A stretch of DNA of 64,000 nt, from contig JAPNXP010000011.1 of assembly GCA_028753945.1 (NCBI GenBank), positions 3,782,001 through 3,846,000 on the forward strand, written 5' to 3'. This DNA comes from Hexactinellida sp. DTS-2022 (lineage: Eukaryota; Porifera; Hexactinellida). Under the pieces are notes generated by a model, which was not told where the DNA came from, did not search any database, and saw nothing but the letters and a program-made list of their open reading frames with translations. Positions 37,432 to 47,510 of the stretch are shown here, piece by piece. A program made the translations under genes and the position numbers. The first letter of the stretch is position 1, and every line of letters starts with the position of its first letter.

Positions 37432-38223
37432 CTGAGAACTAGGACAATTTTGTGCGGTATGCCCTCTTCCTCCACATACGAAACACTTGAACTCCCTGGG
37501 TTTCCCTCCTACTGAATACCGACCACGACCCCTTTGTATCGAGCAGACATAATCCTGATTGTCTGCGAAATTCGTTTTTGAAATCTTTTCTGTTATTACC
37601 TTGACAGCTTCATCAATTGCATCTTGAGCAAGATATTTCTCGTTCGTTCCACTGTGCGTATTTTCCATTACCGAGGTGTCTATTACTGTTTTAATTGTAA
37701 CCACGTTCTCTGAAGTCGGGTGTAAGACTTCATGCATGCGTATAACTACTTGAGTCCTCTTCTTAGCTTCCTCTGTCGTCTTAACGTCAGGTGATGTACG
37801 AATATTTTCGTAAACTAATTTTGGAAGCCCCCGTATATATTGTTCAAAGAGTAGTTGTTCCTTCGCTCCTTCCTCCATTTCTGGAAAGGCTCTCTTTAGA
37901 AGGCGTTTAAGTTCATACAGATACCTCTGAGGGATTTCACCCGGATAGATCGAATGCTCATGAAATTCACTTAAGGAAGTGAACTTTATATCCTCCGGTT
38001 TGAAGGCATTTAGCAACCTTGTCTTGACAGTATTGTACACTTTCCTATCATCCAAGTTCAGGGACTTGTATACCTCGAGTGCTTCACCCTTTAGGCAAGT
38101 ACCAATCATTAGAGCTTTCTTTTCATTTGACCATTCATTAGCTAATGTGCAAATTTCGTAATGATCCAAAAATCATCGATGTCACCACTTTCGAACTTAT
38201 CCACTTGTACGTAGTTCGCCATC
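37432..38223 (-). pseudogene. Ty3/gypsy Gag
   Basis: An ATG at 38223 (MANYVQVDKFESG) starts a frame that stops after about 24 codons. A one-base deletion in a T-run near 38170 separates it from the long frame 37426-38169. That frame carries the capsid-like region (NEWSNEKKALMIGTCLKG, then FTSLSEFHEHSIYPGE) and one zinc knuckle, CFVCGGRGHTAQNC. Gag packages element RNA. The C-terminal part with a second knuckle lies beyond the MITE at 37108-37431. The start is chosen because it lies just after the primer-binding site. Confidence 0.8.
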
Positions 38224-38245
38224 TGGGTAGTCGTTTTCAACCACT

Positions 38246-38256
38246 CTCTGCTACCA
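38246..38256 (-). promoter_or_regulatory. Primer-binding site of the Ty3 element (initiator tRNA-Met type)
   Basis: The minus strand reads TGGTAGCAGAG, complementary to the 3' end of eukaryotic initiator tRNA-Met (CTCTGCTACCA). It lies 23 nt upstream of the Gag ATG, as expected for priming of minus-strand DNA. The match ends after 11 bases. Confidence 0.7.
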
Positions 38257-38731
38257 ATATAACAAGAGTAAAACTAACGATGTAATAATTAATCTCAAAA
38301 GATAAGTATATGTCCAGAAGTTCCTGCTAACTTAAGTTTCTAAATTTACACAAAGTTCTTAGATAATTCTTTTGGTTACTTTATAATCTCTGACTTTAAC
38401 TTATACTATATATAGATATGCATAAGTTTAGATATTTAGATATTTAAATGTCTAAATATTCAGTTTGACTTTCACATTCCGGGCAACGAAGTATTTATTA
38501 AATACAGCCTTGTATTTTAATAGTACGAGCCCTTCGGTCTCGGTCGCTTCGCGACGGATCACTCTCTCACAAAAGTCGCTTCGCGACTTTTGTTCGTTCG
38601 TGTTAGGCACTATGCAATACAATTAACGGCCGCTTCGCGGCCTTTCCCTCCCCAAAAGCAATAATAATAATAATGAGTTCACCTGTGCAGCTGTGGCTAG
38701 TAAATTAGACACTATTACTTGATAACGCGTG

Positions 38732-38897
38732 CAGTGACGTGACTGACGTCGTGCTCTATGGACCCGGGGGGGCCCGGGCCCCCCCAAAATTTCCTGTGCC
38801 CCCCCTTTTTTGATGGCTTGTCCCGAAAAACATTGATCTGGTCACTAACTACGACACTCTGGGCCCCCCCTGAATGTATTCAAGCACGACGCCACTG
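38732..38897. mobile_element. 166-bp hAT MITE
   Basis: The ends are CAGTGACGTGACTGACGTC (38732) and GACGCCACTG (ending 38897), with C-rich runs inside. A perfect 8-bp duplication AACGCGTG flanks it (38724-38731 and 38898-38905). It inserted into the Helitron. Confidence 0.9.
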
Positions 38898-39374
38898 AAC
38901 GCGTGCCTAAAATTCATTTTGGGTTGTGATTACTGTAATTTGTTTGAGGAATTATGTTATGTAAATTATTCTCATTGCTCATTAGTTATTAATTATTAGT
39001 TAATTAATAGTTTAATAATTCTTAACTTACCATAAGTATGCATAATATTACTATCAATCTGATTTGTTTAGTAAACAAGAATGCGCTTAGAGTCTCTAAT
39101 TCATTGTTAATTTAATAAATTTATTACACCTATTGGCTCTATAATATAATAAGACTATCAATGGAATTACGTAATTTCTAACCTAGGATTGCTACTAGAA
39201 ATGAATTAAGTTAATTAAGTAATCTAGGATTTTGGTTCTGCCTAACGATGAGATTTATTATGTTAATTATTGCTATGAATTAAATTAAATAATTCACTAA
39301 CCCAGCTCCTGCAGAAATAATTGTTTATTGAGATGTAGAACTTTATTACTATTTATAAATAAAAATTTTGCAAC

Positions 39375-39476
39375 CCTGGATTTACCTCTCCATAATAATG
39401 GTTTAATGATGAGAATAAGACCGCTAAGCGGTCTTATCTCATCTTTAAACCATTATTATGGAGAGATTACACCCAG
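39375..39476. repeat. ~100-bp near-perfect palindrome with GACCGCTAAGCGGTC centre
   Basis: Arms run from CCTGGATTTACCTCTCC to the matching GGAGAGATTACACCCAG, with ATAATAATGGTTTAA and its inverse inside. The copy in another Helitron at 52203-52306 has GACCGCGAAGCGGTC at the centre. Confidence 0.85.
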
Positions 39477-40101
39477 AGTTAGTAAATTACTTTGCAATAC
39501 AATTTACTAAAATAATTAATTGCGTATAATTTACCAACCACAGGTCTCAATTTATTTGAGCTAACAAGCTGAACTTTTAACATTAAATTCACCATATTTT
39601 CTCGTACAGCATCCTTAATATAGCTGAACGAGCTACCCTTAAATACATCACGAATAGAAATCGACTGATGGAAGCCAAACTGGATTAATCAGTATGCAAT
39701 TTCGGAAACATACACACACACTTGCACTTTGCTATACCTGTGTTGGTACGATACACTATTTATGGTTGATTAGTGCAGGGACTAGTTAATTAACTGTGTC
39801 ACAATAAGAAGAAAAATGGGAAGTCGTGAACTGTTATCAGGTGTAGAAATTTAGTGTACGTCTATAATGCTTTGAATTTTCTACAGATCGGAGCAAAATT
39901 GGGAAGTTAGTACAAAATATCTGTTTTTCGAAACTGTGACGTCATAATCCCGTTATTTTGTTTCAAAAACCAATAGATCGTTGTCGCAGTACAAAATTAC
40001 CCCTGTATACAAATTTTCAGCTTTCTGGGACTCGTAGTCTTATCAATTAATTCTGGACAAACACACACACACAAACAACAATTGCGCTTTTAATATACAG
40101 A

Positions 40102-40650
40102 TAGATAGGTAGATAGATAGATAGATTGTGTTATAGTCTTGTACTTGTAAATTTAATTAAGTACTTTCAAAAGTACTTGAACCTAACCCTGACACAGCTA
40201 ACCAAATGGCAAGGAGCCCGAACGGTGACATCTGACCAAAAGGGAGACAGATGGCCCAAGGGTCACTTGTGAGAGGGTCCGCTGGCACTCTGACACCGTA
40301 TGGTTCATTTTTTACCCGAAAAATGTCAAATGTAAAAATAACTAATTCGTTGGCAACATATTTTGATTTAATGGTCTCCGGGCAAAGAACAATGTATTAG
40401 TAAAACACGCACAAATGTTAATTTAGTCATTAATTTTCATATTTGTTTGGAGCAAGATAGGAGCAGACCCTCATAAATTGAGCACGCATCACCTCCGTTA
40501 TCTAATACATAATTCGAACGAATATGGCATTCACTCTTCAGAATTGGACCGCTGACGTGGAGCATTGCTTTTTGGAGCTCGCTCCTTTAATATTCTACCG
40601 GTTTGCATAAACGTATGTATGCGTGATTCCTTATGTATACTTATTCGCAG
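40102..40650. other. Intron end: TAGA microsatellite and decayed repeat
   Basis: A (TAGA)n tract lies at about 40100-40125. A GC-richer stretch at about 40190-40310 (GACATCTGACCAAAAGGGAG) resembles, in inverse orientation, sequence near 1985-2030. The exon acceptor is at 40650. Confidence 0.4.
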
Positions 40651-41026
40651 ATTCCTTTCTCATCTCTGAATGACGAGTTTCGGGAAGCTGTTAGTGAGGA
40701 GGAGAAAATACAGATAGAACAGAGTTGTGATCACTTCCCAGTGGAAAAGGTACTGTTGCGTCTCCACGACTTTATTCTCTTCTTTCTGCGTGAAAGAGGA
40801 CCCCAAGAAAAGCATTTTGGGTTAGTTATTCTCTCTTATATCATCGCAGATAATACAATTTCATTCACTTTTTAGACTAAAGGAAAGTGTAAATGAGTAT
40901 GCTGAAGAAAAAGGTTGGAAGCTTCCTGGTGGTTTCTTCTCTCACTTCCCAAAAGAAATAAAGTTATCACAGTGTGCTGCTGTCTGGGCTGTATTAGCAC
41001 AACGAGATCATAACGTTTTCAAATAA
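40651..41026 (+). CDS. RNF213: RNF213-like E3 ubiquitin ligase, last two exons (block 2 of 2)
   Basis: Exons 40651-40820 and 40876-41026 are joined over a 55-nt GT-AG intron (phase 2+1). They encode 106 residues ending in VAVWA-like sequence (CAAVWAVLAQRDHNVFK) and TAA. The pattern (VEKVLLRLHDFILFFLRER, then a stretch ending FSHFPKEIKLSQCAAVW) matches the extreme C terminus of RNF213-type proteins. It follows exactly the part encoded at 1590-1679. Entry is phase 0, the same as the donor at 1679. No upstream start fits this block, which supports its being the end of the gene that begins before the window. If unspliced to block 1, it would be an isolated gene fragment. Confidence 0.65.
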
Positions 41027-41027
41027 A
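41022..41027 (+). terminator. Polyadenylation signal overlapping the stop codon
   Basis: AATAAA lies at 41022-41027 and contains the TAA stop (41024-41026) of the RNF213-like gene. A T/G-rich stretch (TGTATATTCTTG) follows about 8 nt later. This would leave a 3' UTR of only about 20-30 nt, in keeping with the very short introns. Confidence 0.5.
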
Positions 41028-41039
41028 TACATTGTATAT

Positions 41040-41729
41040 TCTTGCAAATATATATACATGTCTTAATTACTCGAAATAGGTGCTAAGCATATCTTGTTAT
41101 AATTATAGTTTCGGATTTTTAGGGAAAAACTTTTCTTCGGATATTTTGACTAACTTGTGTATTTTACATATTCAGATAGTTCATAGTGATAAGGTGGATC
41201 TAGTTTTTCTACTTATATTCCTGTCTTTATATAAATGGGTTTATTAGAGATGTTACAGGGTTTGGCAAGTCGCAGAGGCAGTAGTGGATTTTAACAATGT
41301 CGCACTTAGCGGACATGTGCCAGGCCCCACGAATTCTAGGGGGCCAACGAATAATGGAATTTTGGGTGAATATTTTCGTAGAATGAATTTTGGGTGAATA
41401 TTTTCGTAGAATGAATTTTGATCGGCTGCAAAATCCGTCGAAAGGATTTTGGTAGAATGGAAAGTTAATTAAACTTACTAATTACTGATCGATTTTATCT
41501 GCGCTTCGCTCAACTATGGGTCAAGATAGACTCAACAGTTTGACTATCATGAGCATTGAATATGAAATCGTGAAATCTATTGACTTTTCAGACCTTATTG
41601 ACTTTCAGTTGAAAACAAGTAGGCGACATTCTGATACATTATATTTTCATTGATTTGGCATACATTTGAGGCTAAATAATATAAATTCTATAATTTAAAT
41701 TTATGCTCGCATTTTAAATATGCTTTGTC
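41040..41729. other. Intergenic, short tandem repeat, no gene
   Basis: Downstream of the RNF213-like gene, a 28-bp unit with TTTTGGGTGAATATTTTCGTAGAATGAA-like sequence repeats about twice at 41355-41415. A C-rich GCCAGGCCCCACG stretch lies at about 41310. No coding frame was recognised. Confidence 0.4.
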
Positions 41730-41731
41730 TA

Positions 41732-41905
41732 CAGTGGAATTGCTTTATTAGCAACTCGCATTTTGCATGAAATTTGGTTGCTAATAGAGCAATGTTGCTA
41801 ATAGGGGAACAGAAATAACATTAAAAGCTCGCTTGGGAACGTAAAATATGTTGCTAATAGAGCAATGTTGTTAATAGGGGTGTTGCTAATAAAGCAATTC
41901 CACTG
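41732..41905. mobile_element. 174-bp mariner/pogo-like MITE
   Basis: The ends CAGTGGAATTGCTTTATTAG (41732) and the inverse CTAATAAAGCAATTCCACTG (ending 41905) are flanked by TA on both sides. Internal GCAATGTTGCTAATAGGGG repeats lie in tandem. Confidence 0.85.
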
Positions 41906-41934
41906 TATTTCTAATTGTTTTCACTCATATATGG

Positions 41935-44119
41935 GGCCTGTTGCATGGCAGAATTGCTACCGTGGCAGAATTGCTACCTCTATTAGTGGTACCATAGATA
42001 TTCATAAGCCGTGGCAGAATTGCTACCCACTGTTTTATGACTTCTTTGATTGAACAATCACTCATGCATGCGGAACTTAGTTACAATTACACCTTTGTTA
42101 CTTTTACTGAAACATTATACGTGTACTAGTATACAATAATCTACCAGAATAGTGAGGTTAAATTGAAGATACTAAGAATGTATCTTGTCGAAAAGTATGC
42201 ATTTAAAATACAGTAACATTATAACGAAATAATTTATAGGTAAAAACCCCTCACAGACGGGATGGGAGTGTGCTTCTTCTGATTGCACTTCCCGAATGTT
42301 TAATTTAACTAGAATTTCAATATTCAAATTACATTTCATCTTAGTGTAATAAAATTTATTAGTAGTAAAAAACGTTATAGTAGGGTCCTATTATAGTTTT
42401 ATACTATAAGTGCACAGTTCAAAATTTACCTCTGTCGGACTTCCGGCCGGCCGGCCGTACGCGATGTCCTGACTAGACCATTCGGAATGGAGATTTCAAA
42501 TTTTGATATAAGATAGAGAATTTCCTGGAGATGTGCACCTCTATGCCCGATTACTCAATTTCGTTTTCGTTCGTCAGCTAAATCGAAATTTGTGTTCTTA
42601 TCCAGTGACTCTTTTAGAATTCGAATTATTAATTGAAAATATAGAGGTTGTATTCTTCTAAAGATGTTCTTTCTATTTATCAATTAAAATGAATAGGTCG
42701 CTAACAACTCTAGGTTTTATTAACGATTATTTACATAAATCAGCCATCTTCTCCATATTGTAATTACGCTATAGTATACTCATACTATAGAACATTGTAG
42801 GAGATTCTTACTACTTTGAATATAAGGACCATATTACATAACTTATGTACTATACTGCCATGACTTTATTTGAATATGTGTTTAAACTTTAAATGAAAGA
42901 AAAATCTTTTTTGGAGCAATGACTGTCAAAAAACTCCCAAATTGATAAATTCGAGGTTTTAGGACTTTCCAGGCTGTTTATTTTCATGCTAAAAAATATA
43001 TATCTTCAAAGTGTTTGGACAGTATCCCTGAAATTCCACTTCATTAATTTACATTCATTTTTGAGGTTTACATACCAACCAGACAATTTGCATAATGTCC
43101 AAACTATTTGCATAATGCTGTCACACCAAATTGGCAAGATACAAGAGCGATGAAAACACTTGGAACATTTTACAAATTGATGATGATGTCAATTTATTAT
43201 TCAAAATAGTAACGTAAATACTACACGTATTCCTATTTCTATTTGTAATAATTAATCTTTAATTAATTTAAACATTTGAACTCTTCACAATTCAAACATT
43301 AATTAAATTATATTACACTAAGATGAAATGTAATTTGAATATTGAAATTCTAGTTAATTAAAGTGCTGAAACGAATATACCGAATATTCGTTCGAAATGA
43401 TTGAACGAATATTCGTTCGTTTGCAAACGAATATTCGTTACGAAACGAATATTCGTTTGGACGAATATTAAATTGAAACAGATATTCGTTGACTAATTTT
43501 GGACAACAACAAGACTTTTGTATAACTTAGAGATATCGTAAATATAAATTCCCACTTAAACTAGCTGATTATTAGTTAACTTGTATATAATACACTTTGT
43601 AACTATTATTATACCATTGTAACATTATCAAAAATCTATTTTCCAATGTATTTTGTCTCTAGAAATTGATTTAATGCTTAGTCATCCAAACGAACGAATA
43701 TCGAATATTCGTTCGTTTAGAAAAAGGTTCGTTCGTTACATTTCGAATATTCGTTTCAGCCCTAAATTAAACATTCGGGAAGTGCAATCAGAAGAAGCAC
43801 ACTCCCATCCCGTCTGTGAGGGGTTTTTACCTCTAAATTATTTCGTTATAATATTACTGTATTTAAAATGCATACTTTTCTACAAGATACATTCTTTAGT
43901 ATATTCAATTTAACCTCACTATTCTGGTAGATTCTTGTATACTAGTACACGTATAATGTTTCAGTAAAAGTAACAAAGGTGTAATCGTAACTAAGTTCCG
44001 CATGCATGAGTGATTGTTCAATCAAAGAAGTCATAAAACAGTGGGTAGCAATTCTGCCACGGCTTATGAAAATCCATGGTACCACTAATAGAGGTAGCAA
44101 TTCTGCCATGCAACAGGCC
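41935..44119. mobile_element. 2.2-kb fold-back element with ~430-bp inverted arms
   Basis: The left arm 41935-42355 starts GGCCTGTTGCATGG. The right arm 43290-44119 ends CCATGCAACAGGCC. The right arm is longer only because a MITE (43362-43763) is inserted in it. The subterminal motif GGCAGAATTGCTACC occurs three times in the left arm. The 0.9-kb centre has no recognised gene; it contains a fragment (about 43070-43150) of the MITE seen at 81-586. The terminal CCTGTTG(C/T)ATG motif is shared with the fold-back at 54986-57248. Confidence 0.85.
43362..43763. mobile_element. ~400-bp hAT-like MITE in the fold-back arm
   Basis: The ends are AGTGCTGAAACGAATAT and ATATTCGTTTCAGCCCT, with internal ACGAATATTCGT repeats. 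Flanking octamers TTAATTAA and AAATTAAA are imperfect copies of the undisrupted site read in the opposite arm (TTAAATTAAA around 42311-42320, inverse). Confidence 0.75.
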
Positions 44120-44133
44120 AAAATACCGTCTTG

Positions 44134-44760
44134 CGTCACGGCCCACTCATAGTTAATCCGGTGTAAGAGCCTAGATTAACTCCCACCAGTATATACCCGG
44201 GTATAATCTGGCCTAGGACAGAATATACTCCGGGTATATTCTGTCCTAGCCTAAAACATCCCGGTATGAAGTGGGCTAGCCCAAACTATAGCTAGGACAG
44301 AATATATCCCTCTCTTATTGGGTATGCCTAATTTTCTGAACGGGACTGTCGCGGAAAATCCAGATACCCAATTTTAGGGTGGGACAGTAGTAGTAGTAGG
44401 TTACCAAATATGTAGTATTTCGAATGACGATTGAACAAAAAACCCACCACAAGTTTATATTATGTGGTTTTAATTTTTATAACTAAAATACGTATTAATT
44501 CATTGAAAAAAATGGCAAATAATTGTGAATAGATTATAAACTATTCATTTTTCATAATAATCCATAACTTATCCACCAAATATTTCTGAATCCGTCACTG
44601 TTAAGGAACTTGACGAATAAAGCGAGACTATGGAGGACTCTCTAGATAACAGTTATATATAATATATGATCGCCGATCTTTGATCATAAGATCCTAATGC
44701 TTTCGATTTAGCATACTTACATCATGCCTCTTAGTTATAGCTTTATTACTTTAAATTTTA
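44134..44760. other. Palindrome-bearing intergenic DNA, no gene
   Basis: A 40-bp palindrome at 44211-44251 carries CTAGGACAGAATATA and its inverse around CTCCGGG. Nearby CTAGGACAGAATATATCCC at about 44293 repeats one arm. The rest is AT-rich. Confidence 0.5.
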
Positions 44761-45587
44761 ATGGCGGAATCTAACAACGAAGAATTGGTATTGTTTCCAT
44801 CTTACAAAAGAAGGAAAATTGCTCTTCATTATGAAGCAGCAACACCAATGGAAAAGCTCTCCATTTCTACAGACTGAAATCAATTATTGGACTATTGCGG
44901 AACAATACTTCTTGCTGAATAAAATTTCGACTACAACGAAGAGGCGGTAATCGAACAATAAATTTTCATAGTTTATCAATATTGTCATCAACTTCTCAAA
45001 GAGTCTCAGTTATGGTATCTAGAAGATGCTGATATAGCAATGCTGTTGGAGTATAAAACTTGTGGAGGTTAGTGGGGAAACTAAATAAATATTTATTTAG
45101 TTTTTTTTTTAGATACAATTTCGCTGAAGAAATCTATGGTCATTATTGATTCTACTAAACAAATTTTGTCAAACTTGCTCTTCCCTAATATGTATCTACT
45201 TTCATGCTTATGAAATGTGTTTTTACAATTACAGGAACATGTTCCACTACAGTTCTACCTTCTTCAATTGCGGGAACAAAATATTTTGTACTTAACATGA
45301 GTACTATTGCCTTGCAGGACAAAGAAATTTTTTATATTTTTCAATTACTTAATTAAAGGAAAGTGGTTTTGTAACACCTGTTATGAGTCTTGTTATCTTA
45401 GTCACATAGCAACAGTCGAACACCCATTACGTATTAGGCACAGGACTTATTCCCAGTTAATAGTATAAGTTGTATAGCGTTAGGGATTAGTATGATTCGC
45501 ATACTTCAGTATTTCTTCGTGCTTTACATTAATTATTAAAGTATCAGTATACTTCCAATCTTAACATAAATACTGAACGTATCCGCC
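44761..45587. other. Unresolved region with a short ATG frame
   Basis: An ATG at 44761 opens 38 codons (MAESNNEELVLFPSYKRRK) before TGA, and similar coding-like sequence continues through further stops to about 45060. It may be a decayed gene, but nothing was recognised. No primer-binding site or LTR was seen ahead of the Gag-like ORF at 45588. Confidence 0.3.
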
Positions 45588-46067
45588 ATGGCTACTCCCC
45601 TCACGATAGCGATTCCGCCTCTGCAAGAACGGCAAACAATAGCGACATGGGAATCGCTGTTTATCTCAGCAGTGTCAGGGATAGACCAAAAGGCAGCAGT
45701 GAAGCTCCTACCGGCGTACGTAAAGAGAGGTAGACTCGAAGAGAAAGTCGTGTTAGTGGCGGTGGAAAAGGAGACACTTGCAGAAGCTTTCGCCTACCTC
45801 AAAGAACGCCTGGATCCGGAAGAAGACATATTCGAGGCTGCAGCTAAATTCCGCAGGATAGCTTGGAGCCCGGGGGAACCGATCCAGGATTTCTTCACGC
45901 GCTATCTCGAGGAGGCGGTGAAGGCGGGACTCTCAGCCAAGGCTGCATGCGTATTCATGGTCTCCCAGAGCCCAGTGGAAATTCAACCCAAACTGAAGGA
46001 TTGGATCCGGCCAAAGGGAAATGACCTGTCTGAAGACGCCGCACTACAATTCGGAAGGGAAACTTGA
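45588..46067 (+). CDS. Gag-like protein of a retroelement, probably 3'-truncated
   Basis: This single ATG-started frame of 159 residues is clearly richer in G+C than its surroundings. The sequence is helical and charged, with no membrane segment. The stretch KFRRIAWSPGEPIQDFFTRYL resembles capsid-type Gag domains of retrotransposons (a region that mediates particle assembly). There is no zinc knuckle: the frame stops at 46067, two bases before the inverted repeat of the adjacent MULE begins. The element probably lost its 3' part there. The family cannot be named from sequence alone. A domesticated Gag gene is possible but has no support beyond the intact frame. Confidence 0.5.
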   Translation: MATPLTIAIPPLQERQTIATWESLFISAVSGIDQKAAVKLLPAYVKRGRLEEKVVLVAVEKETLAEAFAYLKERLDPEEDIFEAAAKFRRIAWSPGEPIQDFFTRYLEEAVKAGLSAKAACVFMVSQSPVEIQPKLKDWIRPKGNDLSEDAALQFGRET

Positions 46068-46096
46068 CTAAGACCGAATGGAATAAGGCCGAATGG

Positions 46097-47510
46097 CCTG
46101 TCACGAAATATTCGGTCCGGGGTAAATTTGGCCCGGCGGACCAAATATATCAGAAATATTTGGTCCGGCCGGACATAAATTTTCCCAGACCGAATATTTC
46201 AGACATTTTTGGTCCGGGTTTGCAAAATGTCCGGCCGGACTAAATATTTCAGATGTTTTTGGTCCGGGCTATTTTTCGGTCCGGCCGGACCAAATATATC
46301 AGAAATATTTGGTCCGGGTTGATTCTTAATATTATTTTAGAATGTTAAGATATCTTGCATTTGATTGCCCCAATTCAACCCCACTGGAAAGATAATATAT
46401 ATTCTTCGAATATGCATTGTATAACAGAAAATAGACAGAATGTAATGTGTTCCGTTAGAAAATTGACGGGAAGAGTTGTCTAGTTTAACATTATTTTTTT
46501 CGTCCGGTGGATCTTTTAAGCGGAGTATGCTGTTTTTCAGGTCACAGGTTTATAAACATTGCACAATTTTGGTACCAGTCTCGACTTTCTACAGTCACTG
46601 GTTCATACCGAACGTGCTGTGCTCAGGGATGGAAACAGCCAAGCTGTTAACAGCCACTGGCTGTTAACAGCAAAGGAAAACCGAAGCTGTTAACAGCTAG
46701 ATGCTGACCAATGCAATAATTGAAATATTATTATATAATCATTTAGTTTCAAATTTCACTGTTATTTAAATAGGATATACAATTCGAATTTAAACATTTT
46801 TGAGTATAATTTTCTTTGCTTGTCCCTTTTCCTTAATTTTTACTGATACAATTATTGAATTGGCTGTTAACAGCTCACATTGGCTGTTAACAGCTTGAAT
46901 GGGCTGTTAACAGCTTAAATTGGCGTTAATTAACAACTTAAAGGCGACTTAAATGCAGTTAAGGTTAATGCCAATTGGGGACGAATTCTTAGCTGTTAAC
47001 AGCAGATTTACCACCCCTGGAGCCTGTGCTACAAACAGACAGACAGACAGACATCAATCCTCGCTTAGTAAATAAATTGAGAGGCACTGCACTAACTATT
47101 AGTCTATTATATACTCATAACAAGAATATACAAAAGTTAATGGAGTCACACACAACATACTTGTGAGCCACGTTCAACTCGCGAACCATTGTATGAAGAC
47201 CCCTGCTAAATGCGTACTATAGTAGATTTTCAAATAATTCTTAGTAAATTCAATTAACTGTCTATTTTCTAAAATAATAATAAGAATCAACCCGGACCAA
47301 ATATTTCTGATATATTTGGTCCGGCCGGACCGAAAATAGTCCGGACCTAAAACATCCGAAATATTTAGTCCGGCCGAACATTTTGCAAATGCGGACCAAA
47401 ATGTCTGAAATATTCGGTTCGGGAAATTTTATGTCCGGCCGGACCAATATTTCTGATATATTTGGTCCGGCCGGACCAGATTTACCCCGGACCGAATATT
47501 TCGTGACAGG
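46097..47510. mobile_element. 1.4-kb element with 249-bp inverted repeats, inside the MULE end
   Basis: The arms are 46097-46345 and 47262-47510, beginning CCTGTCACGAAATATTCGG. They are built of repeated GGTCCGGCCGGAC and AATATTTCTGATATATTTGG blocks. The flanking GGCC could be a short target duplication. It contains a nested hAT-like MITE at 46624-47019. Confidence 0.85.
46624..47019. mobile_element. hAT-like MITE with GCTGTTAACAGC subterminal repeats
   Basis: The ends are CAGGGATGG (46624) and CCACCCCTG (ending 47019). At least eight copies of the palindrome GCTGTTAACAGC or its half cluster near both ends, a typical arrangement of transposase-binding sites. No convincing 8-bp duplication was found (GCTGTGCT versus GAGCCTGT). 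Confidence 0.7.

Larger units (their letters stand above)
35150..38480 (-). mobile_element. Ty3/gypsy LTR retrotransposon remnant
   Basis: On the minus strand the order is primer-binding site, Gag with a CCHC knuckle, a second CCHC knuckle, aspartic protease, reverse transcriptase and the first part of RNase H. Integrase and the 3' LTR are missing. The copy ends at about 35150, where the Helitron 5' end (35144) begins. The 5' LTR must lie at about 38258-38480, but its outer edge was not resolved and there is no second LTR to compare with. One MITE (37108-37431) splits Gag. Confidence 0.85.
38526..40101 (-). mobile_element. Non-autonomous Helitron
   Basis: The 5' end on the minus strand is TCTGTATATTAAAAGCGC at 40101, next to a TAGA/TCTA microsatellite. 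The 3' end is GACCGAAGGGCTCG (last base 38526), followed by T. Three GC-rich hairpins precede the 3' end: GGCCGCGAAGCGGCC, a longer one centred on GTCGCGAAGCGAC, and a second GTCGCGAAGCGAC. No Rep gene is present. It contains a 166-bp hAT MITE and a palindromic element at 39375-39476. Confidence 0.8.
1680..40650 (+). other. Giant (38,971-nt) intron of the RNF213-like gene
   Basis: The donor is CAG|GTAACA at 1679/1680 and the acceptor is TTATTCGCAG ending at 40650. Exons on both sides are in phase 0, so the reading frame continues. The other visible introns of this gene are 55-76 nt, making this one roughly 500 times longer. It is filled with Helitron, giant hAT-like, Ty3/gypsy and MITE sequence, mostly lying antisense to the host gene. 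The inference is expansion by nested transposition. Alternatively, the two exon blocks could belong to two broken paralogues. Confidence 0.6.

Noticed and set aside
38258-38480. Complete 5' LTR of the Ty3 element
   Set aside because: Position next to the primer-binding site is right, but no TG...CA boundary was found and there is no second LTR for comparison, so only an approximate extent is given.
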